A stretch of DNA of 64,000 bases from Sediminibacterium sp. (GCA_030054095.1 JASGCO010000016.1:25385-89384), one strand, 5' to 3'. Shown: positions 37,585 to 46,678, counted from the stretch's first letter. The notes: generated from the letters alone by a model not told the origin. Numbers and translations are program-made.

Positions 37585-37846
37585 ATTGTTAAAATTGCTT
37601 AATTTTTACATTATTTTACAAGCCATAAAAATAGATAGTAGGGTCTTATTAAACAAATCTTTTTTCATTTTATTCATAATCCACTGATTATCAAGTTACA
37701 TTAATAATACCATAAAATTAACACGGCTTAACATTAACTATAACAATATTAGTAACTTTTGGGGGCTTACCAACGTCCTATTCAGAATGTGGTAAAAAAA
37801 ACTTTATAAGTGGTCAGTTTTAAATAATAAATGGTCTGTGCTTCCG

Positions 37847-38188
37847 TTATGCTCTTTTAGGCTTGCGGGCAAACCATCGTTTAAGGAAAAACTCGCGTTT
37901 GTTGTCGTTAATGCGTTGAGCCTTGTTCCTGTTACGTTTCATGCGTTTCCTAACGGTTTTGGTTTGCAGTCGTTTATGATAGGCCCTGATGGCTTTACGC
38001 TCTGCCCGCTCTTTCCGTCTTTGTTCCTTGGCTTCTTTTCTGGCGGCTTTTCGTTTTTTACGCTCCGAGGCAATAGAGGGTTTCTTTGGGCCTGCATTTC
38101 CGCCGTCAGACTGCGCTCTAATGCCCGAAAATCCTGTAAAGACAACAACAAAGAGACTTACTATTATCCTAAAAAAGCCCTTATTCAT
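37847..38188 (-). CDS. Small, highly basic secreted protein
   Basis: A 113-residue protein with a signal peptide (FRIIVSLFVVVFTGFSGIRA). The mature part is extremely rich in Arg and Lys (SERKKRKAARKEAKEQRRKERAERKAIRAYHKR-like), a long charged helix. It has no recognisable family. It overlaps the dCMP deaminase stop by 8 nt, so it is translated in the same operon. A nucleic-acid- or polysaccharide-binding role is possible but is inference from charge alone. Confidence 0.7.
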   Translation of the reverse strand: MNKGFFRIIVSLFVVVFTGFSGIRAQSDGGNAGPKKPSIASERKKRKAARKEAKEQRRKERAERKAIRAYHKRLQTKTVRKRMKRNRNKAQRINDNKREFFLKRWFARKPKRA

Positions 38189-38651
38189 TATCCTGCTTTT
38201 CGTACTTTATAACCTCTACACCAAATTTTTTTAAAAAATCAACTCCTTCATCGCTTTTCAATCCCTTAAAGGCAGCATAACTGTCTTTAAAAAATACTTT
38301 TTTAATACCTGTTGTAAAAATAACCCTTGCGCAGGCTATACAAGGTGAAAGGGTGACATAAAGGGTTGCTCCTTCGAGTGCCATTTGGTTTTTGGCGGCA
38401 TATAATATGGCATTTTGCTCAGCATGTAATGCCAGTGAACATGATCCTTTGCTATCTCTTGGACATCCTTCCTCCGGCCATTCTACATCACAATTGTGTG
38501 TCCCTGTAGGCGGGCCATTATATCCCAGTGAAATGATGCGTGTATCTTTGGTTAATACAGCGCCCACCTGGGCTTTTACACAATGCGAACGTTTAGCCAG
38601 CGTTTCAGCTAAATCCATATAAATATCATCGAAACTGGGTCTTTTTTTCAT
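38181..38651 (-). CDS. dCMP deaminase (ComEB-like)
   Basis: A 156-residue zinc deaminase converting dCMP to dUMP for thymidylate synthesis. The N-terminus MKKRPSFDDIYMDLAETLAKRSHC is typical. The zinc site is HAEQNAILYA plus PCIACARVIFTTG, with catalytic Glu in HAE. An extended frame to 38711 exists, but the ATG at 38651 gives the usual family start. Its stop overlaps the start of the basic protein gene. Confidence 0.9.
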   Translation of the reverse strand: MKKRPSFDDIYMDLAETLAKRSHCVKAQVGAVLTKDTRIISLGYNGPPTGTHNCDVEWPEEGCPRDSKGSCSLALHAEQNAILYAAKNQMALEGATLYVTLSPCIACARVIFTTGIKKVFFKDSYAAFKGLKSDEGVDFLKKFGVEVIKYEKQDNE

Positions 38652-38836
38652 AATTTCATAAAACTTGCAGATAAGGGGGTACAAGATCCTGCTTTTCCGT
38701 TTCCGGCACATCTAATCGCTAGCATTGTCCCTCTTTTTCCAAATAACCTTGTTGGCTTTATTCCTGCCACATTTCAAAATTAGGAATAATCTGGCAAAAT
38801 GAGTTTTAAAAATAAGCGCTTCACACAAAAAATCCC

Positions 38837-38844
38837 TATATTTG
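38837..38844 (+). promoter_or_regulatory. -7 promoter element of prs
   Basis: TATATTTG, a full match to TAnnTTTG, 16 nt before the ATG at 38861, giving a leader of about 12 nt. Confidence 0.75.
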
Positions 38845-38860
38845 CAGCCCGTTTTCAATT

Positions 38861-39793
38861 ATGGAATCAGAAGTTCGTTTATTTTCGGGAATTGCCTCAG
38901 AAGGTTTGGCTCAAAACATAGCCAATGCCTACGGTAAATCGTTAGGTAAAATGCAGCATTATCGCTTTAGTGATGGTGAATTACAGGTATCTTACGAAGA
39001 AAGTATTCGAGGGCAGAGTGTTTACATTATTCAAAGCACCATGCCTCCTGCTGATAACCTGATGGAACTGCTACTGATGATTGACGCGGCTAAGCGTGCC
39101 AGCGCCAGACATATTGTGGCGGTTATGCCTTACTTTGGTTATGCGCGCCAGGATCGTAAAGATCAGCCACGTGTAGCTATTGGCGCCAAACTGGTGGCGG
39201 ATATGTTAGCTGCTGCGGGCGCTACCAGGGTAATGACCATGGATTTACATGCGGATCAGATTCAGGGATTTTTTAATGTTCCGGTTGATCACTTGTATGC
39301 CAGCACCATTTTCCTTCCGTATATTCAGGATTTAAACCTTAATAATCTTACTATAGCCGCCCCTGATATGGGAGGAAGTAAACGGGCCAACGCGTACGCC
39401 AAGCACCTTAAAGCCGAAATGGTTATTTGCTATAAGCAACGCGCCAAAGCTAATGTTGTTGAAAGTATGACGGCGATTGGTGAAATTGAGGGGCGAAATA
39501 TCGTATTAGTGGATGATTTAGTGGATACAGGCGGAACGTTATGTAAAGCAGCTGATATGATGATGGATCGTGGTGCACTAAGTGTCCGTGCCATTTGTTC
39601 GCATCCGGTGTTAAGTGGGAAAGCTTACGACAATATCAACAACAGTCGCCTTACCGAATTAATTGTTACGGATACTATTCCGTTAAACCAGCAAAGCCCC
39701 AAAATTAAGGTGTTAAGTGTTGCCGATTTATTTGCGAAAGTGATTAACAGTGTGCAGAACTACGAAAGTATCAGCGGCAACTTTATTGTTTGA
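38861..39793 (+). CDS. prs: Ribose-phosphate pyrophosphokinase
   Basis: A 310-residue enzyme making PRPP from ribose 5-phosphate and ATP. Typical blocks are FSDGELQVSYEESIRGQSVYIIQSTMPPADNLMELLLMIDAAKRASA at the start, VMPYFGYARQDRKDQPR, VMTMDLHADQIQGFF, and the PRPP-binding loop IVLVDDLVDTGGTLCKAA near residue 220. It is the normal length. It has its own promoter and lies 81 nt upstream of rplY, with which it may be co-transcribed. Confidence 0.96.
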   Translation: MESEVRLFSGIASEGLAQNIANAYGKSLGKMQHYRFSDGELQVSYEESIRGQSVYIIQSTMPPADNLMELLLMIDAAKRASARHIVAVMPYFGYARQDRKDQPRVAIGAKLVADMLAAAGATRVMTMDLHADQIQGFFNVPVDHLYASTIFLPYIQDLNLNNLTIAAPDMGGSKRANAYAKHLKAEMVICYKQRAKANVVESMTAIGEIEGRNIVLVDDLVDTGGTLCKAADMMMDRGALSVRAICSHPVLSGKAYDNINNSRLTELIVTDTIPLNQQSPKIKVLSVADLFAKVINSVQNYESISGNFIV

Positions 39794-39874
39794 TTTTTAA
39801 ACCCGTAAACTAATATAATTAACCGGGGTAAAGTTTCGGAAACGGGCCGTAACAATACCTCAAAAAATAAAAAA

Positions 39875-40483
39875 ATGAAAACAGTTACATTGAGCGGTTC
39901 GCCACGTGCGAGCGTAGGGAAAGTAAACGCTAACACTTTAAGAAGAAGCGGACAAATACCTTGTGTTATTTATGGCGGAGGCGAGCAAATTCACTTCAGT
40001 GCCGATGAAAGACACTTTAAAGATATTATCTATACTCCTGATACCAATTTGGTAGAAGTGGATGTAGAAGGTAAAAAATACAGAACCATTTTACAGGAAG
40101 CCCAATTCCATAAAGTAAATGATAAGTTAATTCATGCTGATTTTTTACTGGTTGATGACAGTAAACCTGTAACTGTACAAGTTCCAGTAAAAACAGTTGG
40201 ACAATCAGAAGGTGTTAAAGCTGGTGGTAAACTGGTTTTAAAAATGCGTAAGATTAAAGTAAGAGGTTTAGTAAGCAAATTACCTGAACGCATCGAACTT
40301 AACATTGAAAAATTGGCTATCGGTAAATCTATTTCTGTTGGTGATATAGAAATTGACGGATTAACCCTGTTACATCCAAAAAATATTTCTGTTGTAAGTG
40401 TTCAAACAACACGTAACGTAGTTACAGCTGAAGAAGCTGCTCCGGCTAAAGGTGGCGCAAAAGCTGCTCCTGCAAAGAAGTAA
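39875..40483 (+). CDS. rplY: 50S ribosomal protein L25 (CTC form)
   Basis: A 202-residue long-form L25. The N-terminal 5S-rRNA-binding domain (LSGSPRASVGKVNANTLRRSGQIPCVIYGG) is followed by the CTC-type beta domain (QFHKVNDKLIHADFLLV, VPVKTVGQSEGVKAGGKL) and an Ala/Lys-rich tail. The A-rich stretch immediately before the ATG is a usual Bacteroidota initiation context. The gene ends at a strong hairpin terminator. Confidence 0.95.
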   Translation: MKTVTLSGSPRASVGKVNANTLRRSGQIPCVIYGGGEQIHFSADERHFKDIIYTPDTNLVEVDVEGKKYRTILQEAQFHKVNDKLIHADFLLVDDSKPVTVQVPVKTVGQSEGVKAGGKLVLKMRKIKVRGLVSKLPERIELNIEKLAIGKSISVGDIEIDGLTLLHPKNISVVSVQTTRNVVTAEEAAPAKGGAKAAPAKK

Positions 40484-40500
40484 TCAAGAACAATCGTTTC

Positions 40501-40537
40501 AAAATCCCGGATCAAATAAAGATCCGGGATTTTTTTT
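40501..40537 (+). terminator. Rho-independent terminator after rplY
   Basis: A perfect 13-bp stem (AAAATCCCGGATC at 40501-40513 and GATCCGGGATTTT at 40521-40533), a 7-nt loop and a run of eight T beginning in the stem. It begins 17 nt after the rplY stop. Confidence 0.92.
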
Positions 40538-40550
40538 GATATTTACTTCA

Positions 40551-41156
40551 ATGAAAAGACTGATTCCAATCCGCTATCTATTATACCTGCCTGTATACTT
40601 CCTGTTTCCGGTTTTGTGCTTAAGTCAAAATATTGAATTAACTACACTCAAAACATTAAACCAAGGTCATTACCCTGCCTGGGACAAAACTATGAATGGC
40701 ATTTCCTGGAGTGCATACGCGTTTACCATTGCCGAGCCTGTTGGCGTGTGGTCATACGGACACTATCACAACGATAAAGAAATGAAACGCAATGCCTTTA
40801 AAAGCCTTATTACTATCGGCTCGGCTAATATCATTACACTGGGTTTAAAATACGCGGTTAACCGCCCGCGGCCTTATGTTACCTACCCAAACGATATCAT
40901 CAAACGCAGCGAGCAAGGTCCTTACTCGTTCCCCAGCGGCCACACCGCAGCGGCTTTTAGTACAGCAACGGCACTATCCTTATCAGCCAAAAAATGGTGG
41001 GTAACCGTTCCTGCATATACTTATGCCGGATTAATTGGATATTCGCGAATGCGCTTAGGCGCGCATTATCCGGGCGATGTACTCGCAGGAATCTTAATCG
41101 GCATTACCTCGGGGATTTTAACCTGGCAAATAGATAAATTCCTGTACAAAAACTGA
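40551..41156 (+). CDS. PAP2-family phosphatase
   Basis: A 201-residue protein of the membrane phosphatase (PAP2) superfamily. It has a signal peptide or signal anchor (LLYLPVYFLFPVLCLS then Q). The three catalytic motifs are KYAVNRPRP, PSGHTAAAF and SRMRLGAHYPGDVLAG. The ATG at 40551 follows the rplY terminator; longer frames would start within that structure. It probably removes phosphate from lipid or lipid-carrier substrates at the periplasmic face. Confidence 0.88.
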   Translation: MKRLIPIRYLLYLPVYFLFPVLCLSQNIELTTLKTLNQGHYPAWDKTMNGISWSAYAFTIAEPVGVWSYGHYHNDKEMKRNAFKSLITIGSANIITLGLKYAVNRPRPYVTYPNDIIKRSEQGPYSFPSGHTAAAFSTATALSLSAKKWWVTVPAYTYAGLIGYSRMRLGAHYPGDVLAGILIGITSGILTWQIDKFLYKN

Positions 41157-41224
41157 CCACTTGTCAAAAAAAATACGCCCTAACAGAAATAATCTTGTCC
41201 TTTGAATGCCAATACTCCCATCAA

Positions 41225-41692
41225 ATGCAAGTTCGTTTAAAAAAAAGCGTTTTACTGCTATCTGTAATCGCTCTGTTTTCAGCCTGTTCAAAATATCCGA
41301 AAAGAGGCCAAAGCATCAATAAAGGTGACATTATCGATAATTACGCTGTAACCGACATAAACACAATAAATCTTGCCACTAATGGCGAATACATTATTAA
41401 AGACCAGAAAATGTTGGATAGCCTGTTATACAACAAACCATGGACAGATAATACAAACAACAGTTTCAATTTCAATCAGCACTCTATCATTGGTAAATAC
41501 ATTTCCGGAGGCTGTAAATTAAGTATCATTCGCAACCTATGCATTGACCACAGCCACAAAAGATTTACTTACACCATACGCTTCAGAGATGCAGGCATTT
41601 GTTTTGCCAAAGCGGTAAACTATAACCTTGTCATTGTTCCTAAAATTCCGGATGATTACACAGTAGTCTTTCATGTAAAAGAAACCCGATGA
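41225..41692 (+). CDS. Hypothetical lipoprotein
   Basis: A 155-residue lipoprotein. With the ATG at 41225 the signal is VRLKKSVLLLSVIALFSAC, and the TTG at 41195 adds only a hydrophilic stub. The mature part is not a family I recognise; it contains four later cysteines or fewer (for example GGCKLSIIRNLCIDHSHK and AGICFAKAV), possibly disulfide-linked in the periplasm. It lies 68 nt after the PAP2 gene and convergent to the acyl-modification operon. Confidence 0.65.
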   Translation: MQVRLKKSVLLLSVIALFSACSKYPKRGQSINKGDIIDNYAVTDINTINLATNGEYIIKDQKMLDSLLYNKPWTDNTNNSFNFNQHSIIGKYISGGCKLSIIRNLCIDHSHKRFTYTIRFRDAGICFAKAVNYNLVIVPKIPDDYTVVFHVKETR

Positions 41693-41724
41693 TTATGCGT
41701 ATTATAACGAAATACACCTACAAT

Positions 41725-42969
41725 TTATAACGCTTTACAAAGCGCTACAGCACTTGCATAAGCGTCCTCGTGAAACCCATAACGGAAATAACTGCCACAA
41801 TAATATACCGGTCCGTTTTGATTTAATGCGCCCAGTTTTTTCTGCGCCTCAACCGCTGCTGTATCAAACAAAGGATGCTCATAGTCTATCTCTTTAATAA
41901 TCCGGGCGGGATCCAGCGATCCGGGAAGCGCGTTAATAGATACAAAATAATTCTTCCGGTCCGAAACACCCTGCAAACTATTCATCCAATAAATTGTACT
42001 TGGCACCAACTGCCCGTTACGCTCCTCTATACGGTAATTCCAGCTACTCCACACCCGTTTGTTTATTGGCATAACGCGTTCATCAGTATGAACCGTGGCC
42101 TTATTATACTGATACCGGAAACAACCTAATACCTCCCTTTCCAAATCCGTAGGTTGATGAAGCATACTTAAACTCTGGTCGGCATGCGAGGCCAGAATGA
42201 CTTTATCAAACCAGTGTTTGGTTCCATCCTGTAACACTAAATGAACGCCCTGTTCTAACCGCTCCACTGCGCTCACCTTACAATTCACTGTAATTCTATC
42301 CTCAAACGGTTTTATCAGTAATTGCCGGTACGATTGCGACCCATTCTCCAGTGTGTACCACTGATGCTGCGTATTCAATCCTAAAAACCCATGGTTGTAA
42401 AAAAAACGTATCAGAGTCTGAGCCGGAAAATCAAGCATCTTATCCATGGGCGTACTCCACACTGCCGAACTCATCGGCACCAGATACTTCCAGAGCATCT
42501 CTTCCCCAAAACCAAATTCCGCAATATACTGCCCAATGGTATAATGCGCATACTTCTCATCATCCATAATACGCACACTCTCCTTATTAAAGCGGGTAAT
42601 ACGCATCAGCATAGTAATAAACGATACATTAAAAAGATTTTTACGCTGTGCAAACAATCCGTTTAACCCAGATCCGCTATACTCCAGTCCCGTTGGGACA
42701 TGTTGTACACTAAAACTCATGGCGGTTTTCTTAACTGGTGCCTTAATCTCCTTAAACAAATCACACAGATGAGGATAGGTCTGATAGTTAAACACCATAA
42801 AACCGGTATCCATAAATACCTGCCGGTCCGTTTCACTTACCGCAATGGTGTTGGTATGTCCGCCCACATAATCGTTCTGTTCAAATAGCTGCACATCGTA
42901 CTTTTGATGCAACAAATGCGCACAGCCCATTCCCGCTATACCGGTTCCTACAATTGCCAGTTTTTCCAT
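41725..42969 (-). CDS. FAD/NAD(P)-binding amine-oxidase-like oxidoreductase (COG2907-type)
   Basis: A 414-residue flavoprotein. The Rossmann GTGIAG loop is at residues 8-13, followed by LFEQNDYVGGHTNTI and DTGFMVFNYQTYPHL, which mark the COG2907 group. The end GPVYYCGSYFRYGFHEDAYASAVAL is the FAD-binding C-terminal motif. It is the last gene of the operon with a CFA-type methyltransferase, a DUF1295 protein and a desaturase. Proteins of this group occur with CFA-like methyltransferases in bacteria that modify phospholipid acyl chains, so it probably oxidises or reduces the modified chain. Confidence 0.85.
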   Translation of the reverse strand: MEKLAIVGTGIAGMGCAHLLHQKYDVQLFEQNDYVGGHTNTIAVSETDRQVFMDTGFMVFNYQTYPHLCDLFKEIKAPVKKTAMSFSVQHVPTGLEYSGSGLNGLFAQRKNLFNVSFITMLMRITRFNKESVRIMDDEKYAHYTIGQYIAEFGFGEEMLWKYLVPMSSAVWSTPMDKMLDFPAQTLIRFFYNHGFLGLNTQHQWYTLENGSQSYRQLLIKPFEDRITVNCKVSAVERLEQGVHLVLQDGTKHWFDKVILASHADQSLSMLHQPTDLEREVLGCFRYQYNKATVHTDERVMPINKRVWSSWNYRIEERNGQLVPSTIYWMNSLQGVSDRKNYFVSINALPGSLDPARIIKEIDYEHPLFDTAAVEAQKKLGALNQNGPVYYCGSYFRYGFHEDAYASAVALCKAL

Positions 42970-42974
42970 TCCTG

Positions 42975-44006
42975 TTAATTACTCCGTTTCGAAAACAAAT
43001 AATGCTGTACCATCCACTCGGTACCGTTTTTATACCCCCACAACTCGGCACAAGCCATAAAAAACACCCGCCAGTAAACCCACCATTTAAGCGCCTGCTC
43101 ATTACCATACGTTTCTTTAAACAGCGGCATTATTTCTGCTCTATGCGCGTCCATATTTTTTAACCAGGCTTCCGAGGTTTTATGATAATGCATACCGCTT
43201 ACATCCCACTGCGCTTTAATCACCAAATCCTCATTAAAATACGAGAACAAATCATTGCTGGGCATGATGCCTCCTGTAAAAAAATAACGGCTCATCCAGT
43301 CGCTGTCGTCTTTCACTTCAAACTTATAAGCCAGTTCCTTATGCGTAAACACATGAACAAATACTTTTCCTTCTGGTGTTAACCACGACGCAATCCGTTT
43401 AAATAACACTTCGTAATTCCGGAGGTGTTCAAACATTTCTACGCTCACTACCCTGTCAAATCTGCTTTCCGGTTTAAAATCATTAATATCGGCGGTAATT
43501 ACATTCAGATTTTTCACGCCCCGCTTCTCCGCTTCCGTGTCAATGTGTAACTTTTGTGTCCTTGAATTAGATACCACGGTAAAATTACTGGAAGGATAGC
43601 GCGCCGCCATGTATAACGATAAACTTCCCCAGCCACATCCCAGTTCGAGTACCTCCTGATCATCGGCCAGTTCCGCCCGCTCACAGGTCAATTGCAACAT
43701 ATCCGCTTCCGAAGTATCAATGTCGTTTACTCCTTCTCTCCAATAGCCACTGCTATACTTTAAGTGCTTTCCCAAACAATAGGTATAAAACAATGTAGGC
43801 ACTTCATAATGCTGTTCATTAGCCGCGCTCGTATGCACCGCAATGGGCGACCGCTTCAATTCGTCAACCAGTTCCGGTAACGCCTGTTTACCCTTTAGGG
43901 ATTCCTCCTGCAGCCGTTGTTTCAACAAACGGCGTATTCCCATCCGTATCAGACCATCGGGAATTATATTTTTTTCTAGAAGTGACTGATACCACATAAA
44001 ATACAA
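42975..44006 (-). CDS. Cyclopropane-fatty-acyl-phospholipid synthase-like methyltransferase
   Basis: A 343-residue SAM-dependent enzyme of the CFA/mycolic methyltransferase family. HYEVPTLFYTYCLGKHLKYSSGYW precedes the SAM motif VLELGCGWGS at residues 119-128. VVSVEMFEHLRNYE and the CFA-type HYHKTSEAWLKNMD are also present. It would add a methylene or methyl group to an unsaturated acyl chain in situ. The product (cyclopropane, methyl-branched or other) depends on the partner enzymes. It sits 5 nt upstream of the FAD oxidoreductase gene. Confidence 0.9.
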   Translation of the reverse strand: MYFMWYQSLLEKNIIPDGLIRMGIRRLLKQRLQEESLKGKQALPELVDELKRSPIAVHTSAANEQHYEVPTLFYTYCLGKHLKYSSGYWREGVNDIDTSEADMLQLTCERAELADDQEVLELGCGWGSLSLYMAARYPSSNFTVVSNSRTQKLHIDTEAEKRGVKNLNVITADINDFKPESRFDRVVSVEMFEHLRNYEVLFKRIASWLTPEGKVFVHVFTHKELAYKFEVKDDSDWMSRYFFTGGIMPSNDLFSYFNEDLVIKAQWDVSGMHYHKTSEAWLKNMDAHRAEIMPLFKETYGNEQALKWWVYWRVFFMACAELWGYKNGTEWMVQHYLFSKRSN

Positions 44007-44017
44007 ATAACAAAAAA

Positions 44018-44800
44018 TTAGTTTCCTTTTTTAAACCAGGGCACAAACACACTGGTGGTGCGCTGATAATCTCTGTAAGCCTCTCCTTTACTACGTAACG
44101 CCTGTTCTTCCGTCATAGGGATACCGGTTACTTTAAACAATAAATACCCTATACTTAACGGACACAGCAAACTGAGCCAACCATACGGACTGCTTAAACT
44201 AAAAATACTTACCGACACCCAAAGCATCCACTGAAAAAAATAATTGGGATGCCGCGAATAATTCCATAACCCATACTGGCATACCTTCCCTTTATTGGCC
44301 GGGTTGGCTTTAAACCGCTGCAACTGCCAGTCCGAAACTCCTTCTCCGATAATACAAATAAACCAAAGCCCCGCGCCTATGTACTCTGACACTTGTAACG
44401 GCGCATTCTTGTTAAGAGAGGTTATAAAAAAGGGGATACACAAAAACACATTCGACAAAGCCTGCATTTGAAAAAAAACAAAAAATTTTCCGTCACTCCA
44501 TTCCTGGCGCAGCGCTTTGTAACGTCCTTCTTCTTCCTTAAGATGCCCTCCCACCCGTTTAAGCAGGTAAAGTCCCAGGCGCAAACTCCATAACGCGGTA
44601 AGCACAAACACAACATTTTTACGTGGCGCGTACCCGTCCGCTAAAAACCATACCAACACGGCAATTACCAAAAAATTAAACGCCCAGAAAATATCTACAA
44701 TACCATTATTACGGAGTTTCAGCGCCCATAAAAAAACAAACACCATCACCAGCGAAACACAGGCAAAACTTAAAAGCGGGAGCCAGACAAAAGCATTCAT
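44018..44800 (-). CDS. DUF1295 membrane protein (steroid 5-alpha-reductase-like)
   Basis: A 260-residue protein with about six membrane helices. The C-terminal signature QYGLWNYSRHPNYFFQWMLWV, followed by MTEEQALRSKGEAYRDYQRTTSVFVPW, marks DUF1295, related to steroid 5-alpha-reductase C-terminal domains and isoprenylcysteine methyltransferases. In this operon it probably reduces or otherwise changes the acyl chain after methylation. It starts 3 nt after the desaturase stop and ends 11 nt before the CFA-like gene. Confidence 0.88.
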   Translation of the reverse strand: MNAFVWLPLLSFACVSLVMVFVFLWALKLRNNGIVDIFWAFNFLVIAVLVWFLADGYAPRKNVVFVLTALWSLRLGLYLLKRVGGHLKEEEGRYKALRQEWSDGKFFVFFQMQALSNVFLCIPFFITSLNKNAPLQVSEYIGAGLWFICIIGEGVSDWQLQRFKANPANKGKVCQYGLWNYSRHPNYFFQWMLWVSVSIFSLSSPYGWLSLLCPLSIGYLLFKVTGIPMTEEQALRSKGEAYRDYQRTTSVFVPWFKKGN

Positions 44801-44803
44801 AAT

Positions 44804-45532
44804 TTATACTTTTTTTAATTGAATAATACGAAGGGCATGAAACAACAACATAATGGGATAAGTGGGATCTACCTCAAACCACTTTTTCGCGAAATTAGGA
44901 CTGTTAGGACTCTTATGATGGTTATTCTGCATTAACTCTCCCATCAACAGAAAATCCAAAGGAAGCGAATTCTTACTATGATCCGCGTTATCATAATTCG
45001 AATAGCCATATTTATGGCCGCACCAGTTAACAATAGCCCCCTGAACAGGCCCAATAAAAAAATGTACCGGTAATAACAGGTACTGCCACCAGGCTGTTGC
45101 AAAAAAATAATAAAACGCGAAATACCCTACACCAAACAAAATACGCAGTGCCCAGTAATTACTCAGTTTATCCAGTCCCTTCCACTCCGGATAGTTTCCC
45201 CGGAAGGGAGGCTCCGGCTCCTGATTGTATTTGGCGTAATTCAGGTAAATATCTTTGGTGCGGAGCGTCATCTGCCATACATCTTTAAAAAAATGAGGCG
45301 AATGAGGGTCCTTCTCTGTATCGCTATAAGCGTGATGCATACGGTGCATAATCGCATACGCGCGTGGATTTAAAAAAGAAGCGCCCTGAAAGAAAAACGT
45401 AAAAAAGTAAAACAAGCGCTCCCAAAACAGGCTCATCCGGAACATTTTATGCGAGGCATACCGGTGCAGAAAAAACGTCTGGCAGAATAACGACAAGAAC
45501 CAATGTGTTATAAAAAAAATAAGTACAGGCAT
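44804..45532 (-). CDS. Membrane fatty-acid desaturase
   Basis: A 242-residue acyl-CoA/acyl-lipid desaturase with three histidine boxes for the di-iron centre: HRYASH (23-28), HRMHH (63-67) and NNHH (203-206, in ELMQNNHHKSPNS). Hydrophobic helices surround them. It would make a double bond in an acyl chain, the substrate the CFA-like enzyme needs. It is the first gene of the operon; the upstream region holds a GC-rich repeat but no clear -7 match I could place. Confidence 0.9.
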   Translation of the reverse strand: MPVLIFFITHWFLSLFCQTFFLHRYASHKMFRMSLFWERLFYFFTFFFQGASFLNPRAYAIMHRMHHAYSDTEKDPHSPHFFKDVWQMTLRTKDIYLNYAKYNQEPEPPFRGNYPEWKGLDKLSNYWALRILFGVGYFAFYYFFATAWWQYLLLPVHFFIGPVQGAIVNWCGHKYGYSNYDNADHSKNSLPLDFLLMGELMQNNHHKSPNSPNFAKKWFEVDPTYPIMLLFHALRIIQLKKV

Positions 45533-46075
45533 AGTAATCTTAATTAACCATTAACAGAACCATTTGTTGACTCCATTATGCCAAACATACGTAAAAAAAC
45601 GCGGAATGGATTTACAGGACAAAAAGATAATGATAGCACCAACCGTATCTGACATTTGGGCGTTTCCCCACTTCTTGTACTTCGGGTTATTGAATACTGA
45701 GGCATCATTACCAACTACTGTTTAGTGGTAAAACATGGTGGAGCCGGGCCATCCGCTGTAGCCTGCTTGCCTTTTGCCGCATCGCATCGGTTTGCGGTGG
45801 CTTCTGAGGTCGCCTCCTCAACCGTGCGCTGCTCGCAAAAGCCTAAGCAGGGCTGCCGCTGCTGTCCCTAACGCGTTTGTAAGAAAATAGAGTTACACTC
45901 CAAAACCAAAGGCCCCATTCCGCATAAATAACAAAAGCACCCTATTGTACTAAGCTGTATCTAAAACATTGATACCTATACAAAACAAATAATTACTTTA
46001 GTGTCCTGATTTGCGACAATAGATACTGAAAACAGAAATTAAGAAACAGATATACTTACACTATACAATACTAAT
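45533..46075. other. Intergenic region between the divergent desaturase and DUF1415 genes
   Basis: This 543-nt gap holds no coding frame I can support. Its central part (about 45735-45875) is the GC-rich repeat copy B. The right end has a shortened -7-like element TAATTTG (46072-46078) overlapping the TTG start of the DUF1415 gene. The remainder is AT-rich with no recognisable structure. Confidence 0.5.
45735..45875 (-). repeat. GC-rich intergenic repeat, copy B
   Basis: Read on the minus strand it runs TTAGGGACAGCAGCGGCAGCC-like at the left, then GCGAGCAGCGC, GGTTGAGGAGG, AAGCCACCGCAAA and AAGCAGGCTACAGCGGA followed by GGCCCGG. The same blocks occur in the same order at 23409-23536 on the plus strand. 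The spacing differs, as expected for a decayed repeat family. Confidence 0.55.
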
Positions 46076-46627
46076 TTGAACCCTTTACACGAAAAAATAA
46101 TTTCGCAAACAACAAACTGGATAAAATCAGTAGTTATTGATTGCAACTTTTGCCCCTTTGCTGCCCGGGCGGTAATGAAAAAAAGCATACGCTACATTGT
46201 AAAATCCAATGTAACCCTAAAAGATAGTTTAGCCGCTTTAAAAGAAGAACTGGATTATCTGGATACAGATGCCGGTGCGGATACAGAAACCAGCTTTATC
46301 ATTTTCGAAAACAACTTTACCGACTTTTCAGACTACCTGAAACTGGTAAAAAAAGCGGAACAACTGCTCACTAAATATGATCTGGATGGCATTTATCAGG
46401 TAGCCAGTTTCCATCCGGACTACTGTTTCAGCGGCTCTGACGAAACGGACCCCGCCAACTATACCAACCGCTCCATTTATCCCATGCTGCACATCTTAAG
46501 AGAAGAAAGTGTCAGCAAAGCATTAGACGTGTTCCCCGACCCGGAAGAAATTCCCAACCGGAATATTGACTTTGCCCGGAAAAAAGGGCTACACTACATG
46601 CAAATGCTCAGAGCCGCTTGTTTTTGA
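46076..46627 (+). CDS. DUF1415 family protein
   Basis: A 183-residue protein matching DUF1415: WIKSVVIDCNFCPFA near the N-terminus, SFIIFENNFTDFSDYLKLVKKAEQLL, YQVASFHPDYCFSG and NRSIYPMLHILREESVSKAL. No ATG or GTG exists in frame upstream of the conserved start, and a stop lies 34 nt upstream, so TTG at 46076 is the likely start. The function is unknown. Conserved Cys and His residues (NFCPF, HPDYCF) could bind metal. Confidence 0.8.
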   Translation: MNPLHEKIISQTTNWIKSVVIDCNFCPFAARAVMKKSIRYIVKSNVTLKDSLAALKEELDYLDTDAGADTETSFIIFENNFTDFSDYLKLVKKAEQLLTKYDLDGIYQVASFHPDYCFSGSDETDPANYTNRSIYPMLHILREESVSKALDVFPDPEEIPNRNIDFARKKGLHYMQMLRAACF

Positions 46628-46667
46628 TGCATTTCTGATAAGCACACCTACTATAATTGCTTTAAAC

Positions 46668-46675
46668 TATATTTG
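46668..46675 (+). promoter_or_regulatory. -7 promoter element of the second LytS kinase
   Basis: TATATTTG, a full match to TAnnTTTG, ending 3 nt before the GTG at 46679. It fixes the start: the in-frame TTG at 46673 lies inside it and cannot be translated. Confidence 0.7.
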
Positions 46676-46678
46676 CCT

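Noticed and set aside
37838..38234. Plus-strand open frames opposite the small basic protein and dCMP deaminase genes
   Set aside because: They are mirror frames of an Arg/Lys-rich coding strand; they lack a signal, domain or start context, while the minus-strand genes overlap like an operon.
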